A DNA stretch of 64,000 nucleotides. Origin: a virus. The position numbers and the translations under genes were made by a program. The notes beneath the pieces were generated by a model, which did not search any database, had not been told where the DNA came from, and saw nothing but the letters and a program-made list of their open reading frames with translations. The stretch is from IMG/VR virus record IMGVR_UViG_3300006076_000003, positions 1-64,000 of that record. One strand, written 5' to 3'. Positions 31,641-41,819 of this stretch are shown piece after piece (the stretch's first letter is position 1; every line of letters begins with the position of its first letter).

Positions 31641-32466
31641 GCGTGAGAAATATGAAAACAGAATTAAAGAACAAGTTGCTTTATATAAGCCACAGATTAG
31701 TCAATTAGGTAAAGTAGCATTATCAGATAAACCTGTTGATGTTGAAGAATTACATAAAAGGTTCCCTCGTTATAAGAAGTTAATCAACCCTGAACATTCA
31801 CGTTTGCTAAATGAGTTTATGAAAGAAAAAGATTTCAATATACAAATGTTTATGGATGAACTTGTTTATTACCAAGATGTTATGGGAGAAACTAAAACAA
31901 GTATGAAGAACTATATACTTGCTGTAAGATATGTTAGCTTTCTCCCTGTTTATAAATACAATAAGACACAAACATTTAAACGTGTGTTTCCAAATAATCC
32001 TAATGTACGCAAGTGTGAAGCTTGGCTTGCTGAAGATGGTAATAAAAGAGAAGATTGTATAGATTGTAAATTTGTTTCTGCAGAGGCATCAAAATATTCT
32101 AATTCACCACTTGTACAAAAATTAATTGCTTTAAGTATGATGCCACTTGACTATATGTTAATGGGTGATCGTATTAAAATGTTAAATGTCCTAACTAAAG
32201 AAGCAATGACTGCTAAAACAAGTAGAGATAGAATTGCTGCTGCTGATAAATTCTTAACACATACAAAAACTATTGAAACAAATAAAATTACTATGGAAGA
32301 TAAAACAGGTAAAGAAATACAAAACAGTTTGCAGTCTATATTAGAAGAGAAACTTGCTGAATCTGTTAAGATGCAAAAACAAATGTTAGCTCAAGGTATG
32401 GGTATTGATGAAGTACAGAAGTTAGGGATAGAAATAACAGATGCTGAGGTAATAGAAGATGAGTGA
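31588..32466 (+). CDS. Small terminase subunit (probable)
   Basis: 292 residues from the ATG at 31588, which has AAGGA upstream. Lys-rich start, a middle MGDRIKMLNVLTKEAMTAKT followed by DRIAAADKFLTHTK, which resembles the helical oligomerisation part of TerS proteins, and a C-terminal coiled coil. A CDxxxC-like pair (REDCIDCKF) may bind metal. It overlaps the large terminase gene by eight bases. TerS would bind the packaging site and regulate the large subunit. Confidence 0.7.
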   Translation: MAEKKKKKEPQYGTPASRREKYENRIKEQVALYKPQISQLGKVALSDKPVDVEELHKRFPRYKKLINPEHSRLLNEFMKEKDFNIQMFMDELVYYQDVMGETKTSMKNYILAVRYVSFLPVYKYNKTQTFKRVFPNNPNVRKCEAWLAEDGNKREDCIDCKFVSAEASKYSNSPLVQKLIALSMMPLDYMLMGDRIKMLNVLTKEAMTAKTSRDRIAAADKFLTHTKTIETNKITMEDKTGKEIQNSLQSILEEKLAESVKMQKQMLAQGMGIDEVQKLGIEITDAEVIEDE

Positions 32467-34177
32467 ATATGAATATGTGCCTACACCATTTGATGCACAC
32501 TTAGCTTTAGAAACAATTGATTATTCATTCCCGAATTATACACCAAGTGATGATGCTTTAGAATTTTTTAATTTAATGCGATTAGTAGAAGGTAAAGACT
32601 TTGAATACAATACACCTTTATTCCACTACTTTATAATTGATGCTATTTTTGGTCATGTCAAAGCAGAGAACTTCCCATATTCTGATGAAGTTAAAAAAAC
32701 AATACACCTCAATCAACGCCGTATAGCAATTGTTGCTACACGGGGGGGAGCTAAGAGTTCTGTTGTTACAAAGTTCTTACCTCTATATCTTGCTATTAAA
32801 GGTAGAATGCCTAAGAATAAACAAAAGATAAGATTTGTTATTGGTATTGCTGCTTCTGCAGAAGGTGGTGCAAGAGTTATTAGTAAAGCATTAGGTGCTA
32901 TGATTAATGAGTCTGAGTTTTGTCAAGAGTACTTTGAATCAATTCGTATTACAGAGTCAGAAGTAGAGCTTGTTAGAAAAGGTAAAGGTAGTGCTAAAAA
33001 TAGAACATTCCTCATGAGAAACATGGGATGGGCTGGAGGAATACGTGGTATCAGGGATTCCTATGGTGAAAGACCTGATATGGCATTACTAGATGACATC
33101 ATTCCCAACTCTGCTGCTGCTCATTCTGAAACACAGATGGATCAACTAAATACTATCGTACAATCTGATATTTTAAATGCTTTAATTGGTGGTAACAAAG
33201 GTTATGTTATATCTGTTGCTACACCATTCACAGAAAATGATGTTGTCTGGAAAACATTAACAAGTGGTGTTTATACTCCTTTGATATTCCCCATTTGTGA
33301 AAAGATTGATGAACATATGACACCTGATGAAATTGTTAGTATATGGCCTGCTATGCACCCCCCTCAAGCAATTTATGAGCAATACATTGCTGCTAAAATG
33401 AGTGGTAACTTACAATCATTTATGCAAGAACGTATGTTACGTATCACAAGTGAAGAAGATAGATTAATACCAGAACATATGCTATCTTGGTATGACAATA
33501 GAAATTTAATACTAAAAAATATACACAATTTTACTGTTATCATTACAACAGACTTTACTGCAGGTAATACTAAAAAAGGTGATTATTCAGGTATTGCTGT
33601 TTGGGCTATAAATGTTAATGATGATAAATTTTTAGTAGATTTGTTTTTACAAAAATGTACTATACAAGAACAATATGATGCTTTGTTTAATTTTGTACAA
33701 AAGTGGGGTACTGCTGGTACTACATTAGAAGTTGGTGTTGAGATAGATGGGCAACAACAATTAAACATTAATAGACTTGAAGCAATGATGATAGAGCGTA
33801 ATGTATGGTTTAGATTTGCAAGACAAAAAGGTAAACCTGCTTCACAAACTGGTATTAGAACAAGTGGTATGAAAAATAAGTTAGAAAGATTAAGAGCAAC
33901 TATACCAGATTTTGAAATGCATAGGATAAAGTTCCCAAGAGAATTACAAGATACAGCAGAAATGAAAGAATTATTGAGTGAAATTCGTAAAACAAATACA
34001 TCAATTATAACAAGTGTACATGATGATGGTTTAGATCTAATATCACAATTAATGTTAATTGATTATCCTAAAGCAAGTACTTCTATAAGTAGTCCTGATA
34101 CAATAGAAGGTTGGGACATTGACTCACTATCAAATGAAAATGATGAGGAGTATAGTAGAAGTTCAGTAATATTTTGA
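32459..34177 (+). CDS. Large terminase subunit (TerL)
   Basis: 572 residues. Walker A variant ATRGGAKSS at 93-101, Walker B MALLDDII around 208-214, and the nuclease motif TTDFTAGNTKKGDYSG with later acidic HDDGLDLISQL form the ATPase-nuclease layout of phage packaging motors. The GGIRGIRDSYGERPD stretch before Walker B is like the T7/N4 type. It translocates DNA into the procapsid and cuts it. N4 gp68 is the counterpart. Confidence 0.92.
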   Translation: MSEYEYVPTPFDAHLALETIDYSFPNYTPSDDALEFFNLMRLVEGKDFEYNTPLFHYFIIDAIFGHVKAENFPYSDEVKKTIHLNQRRIAIVATRGGAKSSVVTKFLPLYLAIKGRMPKNKQKIRFVIGIAASAEGGARVISKALGAMINESEFCQEYFESIRITESEVELVRKGKGSAKNRTFLMRNMGWAGGIRGIRDSYGERPDMALLDDIIPNSAAAHSETQMDQLNTIVQSDILNALIGGNKGYVISVATPFTENDVVWKTLTSGVYTPLIFPICEKIDEHMTPDEIVSIWPAMHPPQAIYEQYIAAKMSGNLQSFMQERMLRITSEEDRLIPEHMLSWYDNRNLILKNIHNFTVIITTDFTAGNTKKGDYSGIAVWAINVNDDKFLVDLFLQKCTIQEQYDALFNFVQKWGTAGTTLEVGVEIDGQQQLNINRLEAMMIERNVWFRFARQKGKPASQTGIRTSGMKNKLERLRATIPDFEMHRIKFPRELQDTAEMKELLSEIRKTNTSIITSVHDDGLDLISQLMLIDYPKASTSISSPDTIEGWDIDSLSNENDEEYSRSSVIF

Positions 34178-34195
34178 TAATCCTAAAAATTTTTG

Positions 34196-34201
34196 TATAA
34201 T
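34196..34201 (+). promoter_or_regulatory. -10-like element before the adaptor gene
   Basis: TTTTGTATAATAG just after the terminase stop; TATAAT lies 33 bases before the next ATG. The TGTATAATA context recurs at 26621 and 50385. Confidence 0.45.
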
Positions 34202-34233
34202 AGCTCTAAACTAATATGTTGGAGTTATGATTA

Positions 34234-34860
34234 ATGACATTAAATGAATTAATTACAATTCTTAAGAAATCTGAGTTAAAACAGCTTTCAATTGTGGACG
34301 ATAATGAAGCAATTGTTGGTTTGATTAATTTAGGTTTAATAGAGTTGTATAAACGTTTTCCTATAAAAACAAGAGAATTTTTAATTACTCCAGACGGTAC
34401 AACAACTACATTTACATTACCTGCTGATTGTATGTGGATTCTACAAGCATTTAGAGAGGCAGATAGTAATGAAAATAAACCAATAAATTTACCCATTAAT
34501 GATGATGAAAATCCTTTAAGTATTAATACTATTAGTTGGAATGAGGTTCAAATACCTTTAGCTGTTAAAGATGTAACAATTAGTATAATATACTCAGCAG
34601 CACCAGTGCTATTTGTGTATGATGCCAATGACAATAGTTACTTAGATATTGAAATACCTTTACCAATGCAAATGATTGAGCCTTTGGTAGAATTTGTTGG
34701 TTATAAAGCAAATGCTACTGTATCAGATCCAACAAATATGGAAGATGATGTAAGATATAGAAGATTTGAAGCAAGCTGTGAAAGAGTTACATTGTTTAGT
34801 ATGTATAACACACAAGGACTTCAATTAACAAATAAATTCTACAATAGGGGATTTGCATAA
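34234..34860 (+). CDS. Head-tail adaptor/connector protein (probable)
   Basis: 208 residues. LNELITILKKSELKQLSIVD and LINLGLIELYKRF at the start, then a strand-rich middle (TFTLPADCMWIL, VTISIIYSAAPVL) and a final helical part with YRRFEASCERVTLF. This helix bundle plus beta insert resembles podovirus gatekeepers and adaptors that join portal and tail. GGAG precedes the ATG by nine bases. Confidence 0.65.
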   Translation: MTLNELITILKKSELKQLSIVDDNEAIVGLINLGLIELYKRFPIKTREFLITPDGTTTTFTLPADCMWILQAFREADSNENKPINLPINDDENPLSINTISWNEVQIPLAVKDVTISIIYSAAPVLFVYDANDNSYLDIEIPLPMQMIEPLVEFVGYKANATVSDPTNMEDDVRYRRFEASCERVTLFSMYNTQGLQLTNKFYNRGFA

Positions 34861-35258
34861 TGTATGCTTCAAGTTTAAATGCTAATGGCTTGCTTAGTAA
34901 AGAAATGCGTGATTTAGAGTCTAAGTATGATGTTATTAAAGCTGTTAAAGATAAATTACCAGATATTGATAAAATTAACTCTGAAGATATCGATGGGTTA
35001 ATAAATTCTTTAAATGATGCTAAAGACTTTACAGGTATTAATGTTGTTGCTGGTGATTCAGCTTCATTTGATCCTGATACTAAAACAATTACAGTTCCTA
35101 CTATTAAAGGTGATACTGGGCCTCAAGGACAAGCTGGTATAAATGGTAAAGATGGGATTGATGGTAGAAATGGCCTTGATGGTAAAACACCAATAATTGC
35201 CTTCAGTTATAATGCCACTACTGGTGATTTAGAATATGAGGTAACAGGATATGAATAA
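34860..35258 (+). CDS. Collagen-like repeat structural protein
   Basis: 132 residues. Residues 84-110 are nine uninterrupted G-x-y triplets (GDTGPQGQAGINGKDGID and so on), which form collagen-like triple helices in phage fibres. The N-terminal part is helical and the last 20 residues a small beta region. Likely a trimeric fibre or neck whisker. Start overlaps the adaptor stop (TAATG). Confidence 0.75.
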   Translation: MYASSLNANGLLSKEMRDLESKYDVIKAVKDKLPDIDKINSEDIDGLINSLNDAKDFTGINVVAGDSASFDPDTKTITVPTIKGDTGPQGQAGINGKDGIDGRNGLDGKTPIIAFSYNATTGDLEYEVTGYE

Positions 35259-36571
35259 TGGCTAAACAAGCAATTACAAATTTAGATGATGTTGTAACTA
35301 CTTCAGTCAATAATAATGCAAAATTTGGTGAGAAGATGGCAGAAATTAATGATGCCAAGACTGATGTAATTAATACTGCTGACCAAAAGAAATTAGAAAT
35401 AGAGGCATCTGGTAATGATGCTGTTGCACAAGCAACTGCAAAGGCAGATGAAGCTAATGCTTCTGCTCAAGAAGCTAATGATAAGCTAATACAAACTACT
35501 GATTTAAGAGATGCTGTTGCTACTGATAGACTTGCTGTCTTACAAGCAAAAGCTGATACATTGACTGCACAAGATCAAACTAATATTTATAAAAATGATG
35601 TTGTTGATAAATATACTAAAATAGTTGCTATCGAGAGTAATGTAGAATCTATTGAAGATAATGTTGAAGCAATTAATTTAGAAGTAATACGTAATCGTGA
35701 TAGAGCTGAGAATGCTACTACATTAGTAACAACTAAGTATTTAGGCTCATTTGACACAGCTCCTACCAAAGACTATTATAATAACCCAATAAACGAAGGT
35801 GCTTTATATTGGGATAACACAACAGATAATTTAATGTTGTTTAGAAATAATGTATGGGTTGGACTTGATTTATCATCTGTACTACAAATTAAAAACAATT
35901 TAGCAGATTTAACTGATAAACAAGCAGCAAGAGATGTATTAGAGGTAGAAACAAGTAATCAATTAAACGATAGAGATACTGCTAATAGAGATAGAGCAAA
36001 TCATACTGGTACTCAAGATTATTCTACAATTACTGAAACAGACGATGTTAAACATTATGTTACTGCTGACAAAACAAAAGTAGACCATATAACTGTTGAT
36101 AATGAGGTTGATTTAGATAATGTTGTTGATAGAATTAGCACTATTGAAGATATGAAAGATACTGATGTTGATTTAGCAGCAAATAGTGATGATAAATATG
36201 CTACTCAAAAAGCAATTAAATCTTATGTTGATACTCAAATTGCTAACACAGTAGCAAGTGAAATGTCCTATAAAGGTGGTTATGATGCTGACGCTAATTC
36301 ACCAAATTTAGATGATAATCCTGATACAGGTACTATTGCTAAAGGTGACATGTATACTGTAACTGTTGCTGGTGTATTTTACTCAATTGATGTTGCAGTC
36401 GGTGATGTATTAATTGCTAATGTAGATGATGCTGATAGTGAATCTGATTGGACTATTGTTAATAGAAATATACTTGAAGTGGCTACTGAAATAAATGTTG
36501 ATACAAGCGGTAATCTAACTGAAGCAAATGTGCAAGCTGAGTTAGAAAAAATTGAAAAAGGAGATTGGTAA
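35258..36571 (+). CDS. Tail fibre protein with HTGTQ motif
   Basis: 437 residues. A long Ala-rich coiled coil (residues 30-150), a globular piece with ALYWDNTTDNLMLFRNNVWV, then RDRANHTGTQDYSTITE, the H-x-G-T-Q signature of phage fibres, and a C-terminal part with SMSYKGGYDADANSPNL-like beta structure. Probably trimeric. Same operon as the collagen-like protein, with which it may build one fibre. Confidence 0.75.
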   Translation: MAKQAITNLDDVVTTSVNNNAKFGEKMAEINDAKTDVINTADQKKLEIEASGNDAVAQATAKADEANASAQEANDKLIQTTDLRDAVATDRLAVLQAKADTLTAQDQTNIYKNDVVDKYTKIVAIESNVESIEDNVEAINLEVIRNRDRAENATTLVTTKYLGSFDTAPTKDYYNNPINEGALYWDNTTDNLMLFRNNVWVGLDLSSVLQIKNNLADLTDKQAARDVLEVETSNQLNDRDTANRDRANHTGTQDYSTITETDDVKHYVTADKTKVDHITVDNEVDLDNVVDRISTIEDMKDTDVDLAANSDDKYATQKAIKSYVDTQIANTVASEMSYKGGYDADANSPNLDDNPDTGTIAKGDMYTVTVAGVFYSIDVAVGDVLIANVDDADSESDWTIVNRNILEVATEINVDTSGNLTEANVQAELEKIEKGDW

Positions 36572-36978
36572 TGGCTGGTATAGCTAAAGTAGTACCAAGT
36601 GGTTCAAAACCATCACAACCTCTATTAGAAAAAGAGATTGGTTATGATACAGATGGTAATGAATTATATATTGGTAGCGGAAGTGGTACAGCAGATGGTA
36701 ACACAGATGCTATTGATGCTAATGAAGTAAGAGTTACGAGAAATAAAGAATTAAATGAGTTAACTGATAGAGTTGAAGATTTAAAAACAGAGTCAGCATC
36801 TGCCACTGCTGATGGTGATGAAACAACCATTGATATTAAAAATAGAGATAACTCACCTTTATCAATTTATTTAAATGGTATTTTAAATAATGAAACTTTA
36901 AAAAGTAGAACAACAACATCAGTTACTGTTAATACAAGTGATGGTGATGAAGTTTATGTTGTTGCACATAATGGATAG
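36571..36978 (+). CDS. Small fibre-associated protein
   Basis: 135 residues from the ATG at 36571, which has AAGGAG at good spacing. Opening LLEKEIGYDTDGNELYIGSG matches the E-x-G-Y-x-T-D-x-x-x-L-Y-I-G turn seen in many phage fibre and receptor-binding proteins. C-terminus strand-rich. Likely part of the fibre complex. Confidence 0.65.
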   Translation: MAGIAKVVPSGSKPSQPLLEKEIGYDTDGNELYIGSGSGTADGNTDAIDANEVRVTRNKELNELTDRVEDLKTESASATADGDETTIDIKNRDNSPLSIYLNGILNNETLKSRTTTSVTVNTSDGDEVYVVAHNG

Positions 36979-36986
36979 GAGATAAT

Positions 36987-39900
36987 ATGGGATTTGTTCG
37001 TAAGCCAATTTATGAGTTTAAAGATGAAACAAGCACAGGTTTAGATAAAGTACCAAATGGTAGTAAAGTTGTACTTAAAGACAGTGGTAAAGAATTTATT
37101 AAAAATGATGTTAATAAAATAATTACACCTTCACATACTGTTGCTGAAGTACTGTATGGATCATCTACAAAAGATTTATTATTTAATGAACAGTATAACA
37201 AATTAAAAGAATTTGTAAGTGCTAATTATAACGGTATAAGTGGATTTGTTGATAAAGAGGTAGATTTAGAAATTAGTGAAACAAATGCAATAGTGGGGTT
37301 AAAAAATAGATTTGCTAAATTTGGTGATGAGATTGTTGATTTGTATGGACCAGAGTTGGTTACTAATGGTGACTTTAGTGATGGACCTACTGGATGGACT
37401 TTACCTGAAAATGTTATATTGGATAATGAAAAATTATATGTCTATAACGCTGCACATGGTGCTAATATTGACAGTACTGCTCAACTAATTGCCGGAAAAA
37501 CTTATCTCGTTAAGTTCAATCTCCTTAATATAACGGGCGGTGGTATTACTTTTTATACATATGGTGGTGCATCTGACAAACAAGGGACAAAGTATTCTTC
37601 TGAAGGTGAAATTGAGATTATTTGTAATGTTACGCAATCTGGAACTTTAAGATTGCAAGTTGATGCTGTTAATTTTGGTACTCCTAATATGTATTTGGAT
37701 AAAGTTTCAGTCCGTGAAATTAAATCAATAGACCTAACACCCCAAATTCCAGAAGTTCAAACTATTGGTTCTACATCATTAACAGTAACTAATTCTACAA
37801 TTTCTCACCATCCAGTTAGACAAGTAGATACTATATCTGCTATTGATGTGCAAGATAGTACTGATTATACAGTTACAATTGCTGGAACTGATTACACATA
37901 TACAAGTGACTCAGATGCTACATTAACTGAAATTCAAGATGGAATTATAGCTGCTTTACCAAGTTCTTGTACGGGTTCAGTAAGTGGAGATGATGTAGTT
38001 GTAAGTGCGGCAACAGTTTGTGATGGGTATGATATTTCAGTTTCTTCAAATATGACACTAACTAATACAACTGCAAATGTTGATTGTATTAATGTTGACT
38101 CAGTTGTTGGAACTAATGCTATTATACCTGCACACAACAACGGACACCAAACTAAAATTATTGCAAGAGTTAAATCTTCAACCAATGGTATGGAAGTACA
38201 GATTTTAGATAAGTCTGATAGTAACAATGTTATTAGAACACAATCATTAGATGCTTTTGAAAATGATAAAACATTAACATTTTGGGTACCAAGTAATGCT
38301 GATGGTTATGAAGTTAAAGCTATTAAAAGAGTTAATGACGGTGCTGGAGATGAAAGTGTTGTAGTTAGTGCTTTTGGCTTTGAAGATTTAGTTACTACTG
38401 ATTTAGTAGAGTCTGGAGATTATGCTGTAATTGATAAAGAAGAATTAGTTGTTAACGGAACTTTTGATGTTAATGTTGATGGATGGACTATAGTAGGAGA
38501 AAATTGTTCTTTTTCACAAGAGAATGGAAAAGCTAAAGTAGTTGTAGGTTCAGAGGGAGATGGGGATTATAATGGTTTTAAAGGTATATTCTCTGTAAAA
38601 GAAAATACAAAATACCTTATAAAAATTAGTTGCGAGACTAATAAAGAAATCTATACACATATAAGGTTTTTTAATGATGATGGTGCTACGGTTTCACCAG
38701 ATGCTTCTTTTATACCTACAATAACTGAAAATGCTGTTTTACAAAAGACTATTATTATACCTAGTGGTGCTACTAAGATAAGGATACAACCACAAACAAA
38801 TCATAGTTATGATTTTACTTTTTATATTGACAACATCTCCGTAACACCAGTCAACGACATTTTTAGAGCAACAGAAGATATTCCAGCTGGTACATCAGTT
38901 TATGACAGTAGATTTGAGACAAGAGAATACATCAGTAACCAAAACTTAGTTACTCTTAAAAAAGAAAACAATGTTGTATCAATGCACAGTGAAGTATTGT
39001 TTGAAGACGCTTATCCAGAAACTACACAAAAACAAATGATGTTAGCTAATGGTTTTGTTGAGAAAGAAGTTGGTTTATACACTAAAGATGGTGCTGAACA
39101 CTTGGTTGTTGGGTTGTGGCAAGGATTGAATAAAGGTGCTTATCACGAAATCTTTAATAAATTTGGCACTGTACTTAGTGCAAGAGTTATAAATAATTTA
39201 GTAGCTTCAAGAGAAAATTGGTACAGTAGTTATATACCAACTTTTAACAGTATTAAAGATACATTTGGACCTATTAAAGTTTGGCATAATATAGCTAACC
39301 CAACTATTAATTATAGATGGAAGGATACCTATTTAACTGGTTCAATACTAAATGGATTAAGTGGTAGACCAGACGCAAAATTCTACGACGTAGTTTACAA
39401 AAACGACTTCATAAAAAAATTTAATAGCATTCAACCTGATACAGTACAAGATAAACAAAAACGTAGTAATGCGATTAAGAATGGTACTTATGAAGGTGTT
39501 AGTGGGTTAGTTAGTACAACTCAAATTATACTTAATTTAATGTCAAGTGGTATAGATTCTAATAATAATTATTGGTATTTTGATGATATGCTTAATGATA
39601 TAAATTATAAATTAGATATATCTATACCTGATACATCAAGTTCAAAATATTTATCCTCTTATTTATCAGTAAAGGAACGTGTATTTGTATTAATAAATGA
39701 TTCTGTCTATACTGATATACGATTTTATAATAAAGTTATGTATATAGATTGTGACAGTACCGCAACTGAAAATCAAAAAGTAACTATATTATATACAAAC
39801 GAACTTCCAATTCTCTCAACAACCTCACACCTAACAACAGACTTAATAGGTGACCCTTCACCTTTCTCAGCTACAAGTGGAATAGATATTGTTTTAACAG

Positions 39901-40124
39901 GTGACGGACAAGATGTAGCTGATGGACAAATAGTTTGGCAACCAAGTGATGGATTTGCTTATAAAAATATTTCTGGAGATACAATTACAGGTGTAACTGA
40001 TGGAGATATTACAAGTCCTGGTAGTTGGCAAAGAATGTTTAAAGGATACCCGTCTTCATGGATTTCAAGATTAGCCTCTGGATTACCTCTTATTGGTATA
40101 AATGTAAATCTCGTTGAAAATTAA
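36987..40124 (+). CDS. Large tail fibre/spike with two carbohydrate-binding-like domains
   Basis: 1045 residues. Two segments share the layout of CBM4/9-type beta-sandwiches: VTNGDFSDGPTGWTLPENVI (about residue 130) and VVNGTFDVNVDGWTIVGENC (about residue 490), each ending in a strand set with KTYLVKF or NTKYLIKI. Between them is a repetitive beta region (QDSTDYTVTIAGTDYTY). The last 400 residues are unassigned and may be the receptor-binding part. Such proteins bind surface glycans. Confidence 0.7.
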   Translation: MGFVRKPIYEFKDETSTGLDKVPNGSKVVLKDSGKEFIKNDVNKIITPSHTVAEVLYGSSTKDLLFNEQYNKLKEFVSANYNGISGFVDKEVDLEISETNAIVGLKNRFAKFGDEIVDLYGPELVTNGDFSDGPTGWTLPENVILDNEKLYVYNAAHGANIDSTAQLIAGKTYLVKFNLLNITGGGITFYTYGGASDKQGTKYSSEGEIEIICNVTQSGTLRLQVDAVNFGTPNMYLDKVSVREIKSIDLTPQIPEVQTIGSTSLTVTNSTISHHPVRQVDTISAIDVQDSTDYTVTIAGTDYTYTSDSDATLTEIQDGIIAALPSSCTGSVSGDDVVVSAATVCDGYDISVSSNMTLTNTTANVDCINVDSVVGTNAIIPAHNNGHQTKIIARVKSSTNGMEVQILDKSDSNNVIRTQSLDAFENDKTLTFWVPSNADGYEVKAIKRVNDGAGDESVVVSAFGFEDLVTTDLVESGDYAVIDKEELVVNGTFDVNVDGWTIVGENCSFSQENGKAKVVVGSEGDGDYNGFKGIFSVKENTKYLIKISCETNKEIYTHIRFFNDDGATVSPDASFIPTITENAVLQKTIIIPSGATKIRIQPQTNHSYDFTFYIDNISVTPVNDIFRATEDIPAGTSVYDSRFETREYISNQNLVTLKKENNVVSMHSEVLFEDAYPETTQKQMMLANGFVEKEVGLYTKDGAEHLVVGLWQGLNKGAYHEIFNKFGTVLSARVINNLVASRENWYSSYIPTFNSIKDTFGPIKVWHNIANPTINYRWKDTYLTGSILNGLSGRPDAKFYDVVYKNDFIKKFNSIQPDTVQDKQKRSNAIKNGTYEGVSGLVSTTQIILNLMSSGIDSNNNYWYFDDMLNDINYKLDISIPDTSSSKYLSSYLSVKERVFVLINDSVYTDIRFYNKVMYIDCDSTATENQKVTILYTNELPILSTTSHLTTDLIGDPSPFSATSGIDIVLTGDGQDVADGQIVWQPSDGFAYKNISGDTITGVTDGDITSPGSWQRMFKGYPSSWISRLASGLPLIGINVNLVEN

Positions 40125-40137
40125 AGGGGTATATGCT

Positions 40138-40914
40138 ATGTCAGATATAACACAAAAACAATTAAAGGAAAAATACACTTATAACCCAGATACTGGGTTA
40201 TTCTATACTAACAAAGACTGGGGTAAATTTAAAAAAGGCACAGCAGTAGGTTATATACATAAAAATGGTTATATAATTGTAGATGTAATTGTTAAAGGTA
40301 GGACCAAAAAGTATAAAGCTCATAGATTAGCATGGTTATACATGTATGGTAAATTTCCAAACAAAGACCTTGTGATTGATCATATAAATCAAATTAGAAC
40401 TGATAATAGAATTATTAATTTACGTGTTGTTAATAAATCTATGAATCGTAGAAATTGTTCCACTAATAGTTTAAATACAAGTGGTGTTACAGGAGTGACG
40501 TATCAAAAGGATAGAAATAGATGGTATGCGTATATTAAGATTAATGGAAAAATGAAAAGTTTAGGGAGACATAAAACTTTTGAAGAAGCTGTCATAGCGA
40601 GAAAGGAGGCTGAACGCGTACTGGGCTTCTCTGCTAATCATGGTAGCCCACGCAAAGTTGTTGATGCTATATCCTGGACTGAACAGATTAAAGAAAATGC
40701 AAATTACACTTGCAGTATTTGTGGTAGTAAAGATAGTATAGTTGCACATCATTTACAATCTATTGATATAGAACGACCTGAAACATATAAGTTACGTTAT
40801 GATATAGATAACGGAGTATGTTTGTGTAGCGATTGCCATATTAAATTCCACAAGGAATATGGATATGGTAACAATACTACAGAACAATTTAATGAATATA
40901 TAAGGAGCAAATAA
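40138..40914 (+). CDS. HNH endonuclease with AP2 domain and a second HNH domain
   Basis: 258 residues from the ATG at 40138 (AAAGGGG before it). Residues 62-97 are an HNH_3 motif (AHRLAWLYMYGKFP, then IDHINQIRTDNRIINLRVV). Residues 114-164 are an AP2-like DNA-binding domain (SGVTGVTYQKDRNRWYAYI). Residues 190-240 are another HNH with zinc ligands C192, C195, C230 and C233 and the core HH (204-205), N225 and H234. Homing endonucleases usually carry one HNH. It lies between two fibre genes as a free-standing insertion and probably cuts phages lacking it. Confidence 0.85.
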   Translation: MSDITQKQLKEKYTYNPDTGLFYTNKDWGKFKKGTAVGYIHKNGYIIVDVIVKGRTKKYKAHRLAWLYMYGKFPNKDLVIDHINQIRTDNRIINLRVVNKSMNRRNCSTNSLNTSGVTGVTYQKDRNRWYAYIKINGKMKSLGRHKTFEEAVIARKEAERVLGFSANHGSPRKVVDAISWTEQIKENANYTCSICGSKDSIVAHHLQSIDIERPETYKLRYDIDNGVCLCSDCHIKFHKEYGYGNNTTEQFNEYIRSK

Positions 40915-41819
40915 TGGCAAGTGGAGATTCACTAATACCAAATGGAGTAATAGATTCATTTAAATTATCAAATAAAGCGATAACAATACACAATGGAGTT
41001 AGAACAACTAATGCTGGGGAAAGCTATACCTCGTTTATACCGACAAACAGTATGGTCAGTAATAATGTGACAATGCCAGATGAACCTTCAAATAATGTAA
41101 TTCTTATTAGTTACACAGCTTCAAACACACCTCTAACACAATCTACACCAAAACCAATAGATTATGTTGAAGGGAAAGTAACATTTAGCAATAGCCACTC
41201 AATTTATAGAGCTGGTAACATAACTAATATGTTAGGTAAAGTTGCAGTGGGTGATGGTGAGATTGATTTTGAGAGTAATCAAGTAAATAATTTATTGTTA
41301 GATGAAAACGGTAGTATAGTTACTAATCCTTCTCACATAGCGCCTCAGCTTAGTTCAAGTAGCTCACCAGCAAGTAAATCATTTTACACAACAGCTGTTG
41401 AAGATGATAGTGTATTTGACCAAGTGTTTGTGCAAGAAATGGTTTGGGATTTTGATGTTGACTCTGGATATTATGATGCAGTAAATGTTGGAAGTAGCGA
41501 TGATAAACATGACTATACAAGTGGTACACTTTATCGATGGGACAGTGGAGCTTTGGACGGTAGATCTGGATTTGCTTTAAAAGATTTTACAGATTTTGCA
41601 ATAACTGGAGTGAACAATAGAACACTTATACACGAAAATGGTATAGATTACATTGTAGATTCTTCTAATAGTAAAGATTTTAGATTATGGAATGGTACAG
41701 GTTTTGGTGATACAGGTAAATTTGACAGTCTAACAAACGGTGTAACAACTGACTTAAACAACAAACAATGTAAAACAGTTGTAGCAAGTGCAGAAACACA
41801 ATTTAGGAGTATTCAATGA
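40914..41819 (+). CDS. Fibre-related protein, possible receptor-binding tip
   Basis: 301 residues. Strand-rich, Ser/Thr/Asn-rich, no family recognised. Segments such as LYRWDSGALDGRSGFALKDF and the position between the spike and a fibre-assembly-like protein suggest a tail tip or fibre component. ATG follows AAGGAGCAAATA. Confidence 0.55.
   Translation: MASGDSLIPNGVIDSFKLSNKAITIHNGVRTTNAGESYTSFIPTNSMVSNNVTMPDEPSNNVILISYTASNTPLTQSTPKPIDYVEGKVTFSNSHSIYRAGNITNMLGKVAVGDGEIDFESNQVNNLLLDENGSIVTNPSHIAPQLSSSSSPASKSFYTTAVEDDSVFDQVFVQEMVWDFDVDSGYYDAVNVGSSDDKHDYTSGTLYRWDSGALDGRSGFALKDFTDFAITGVNNRTLIHENGIDYIVDSSNSKDFRLWNGTGFGDTGKFDSLTNGVTTDLNNKQCKTVVASAETQFRSIQ

Noticed and set aside
34860-35258. Host-derived collagen gene
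   Set aside because: G-x-y repeats are common in phage fibres, and the gene overlaps its structural neighbours; there is no sign of transfer from a cell.
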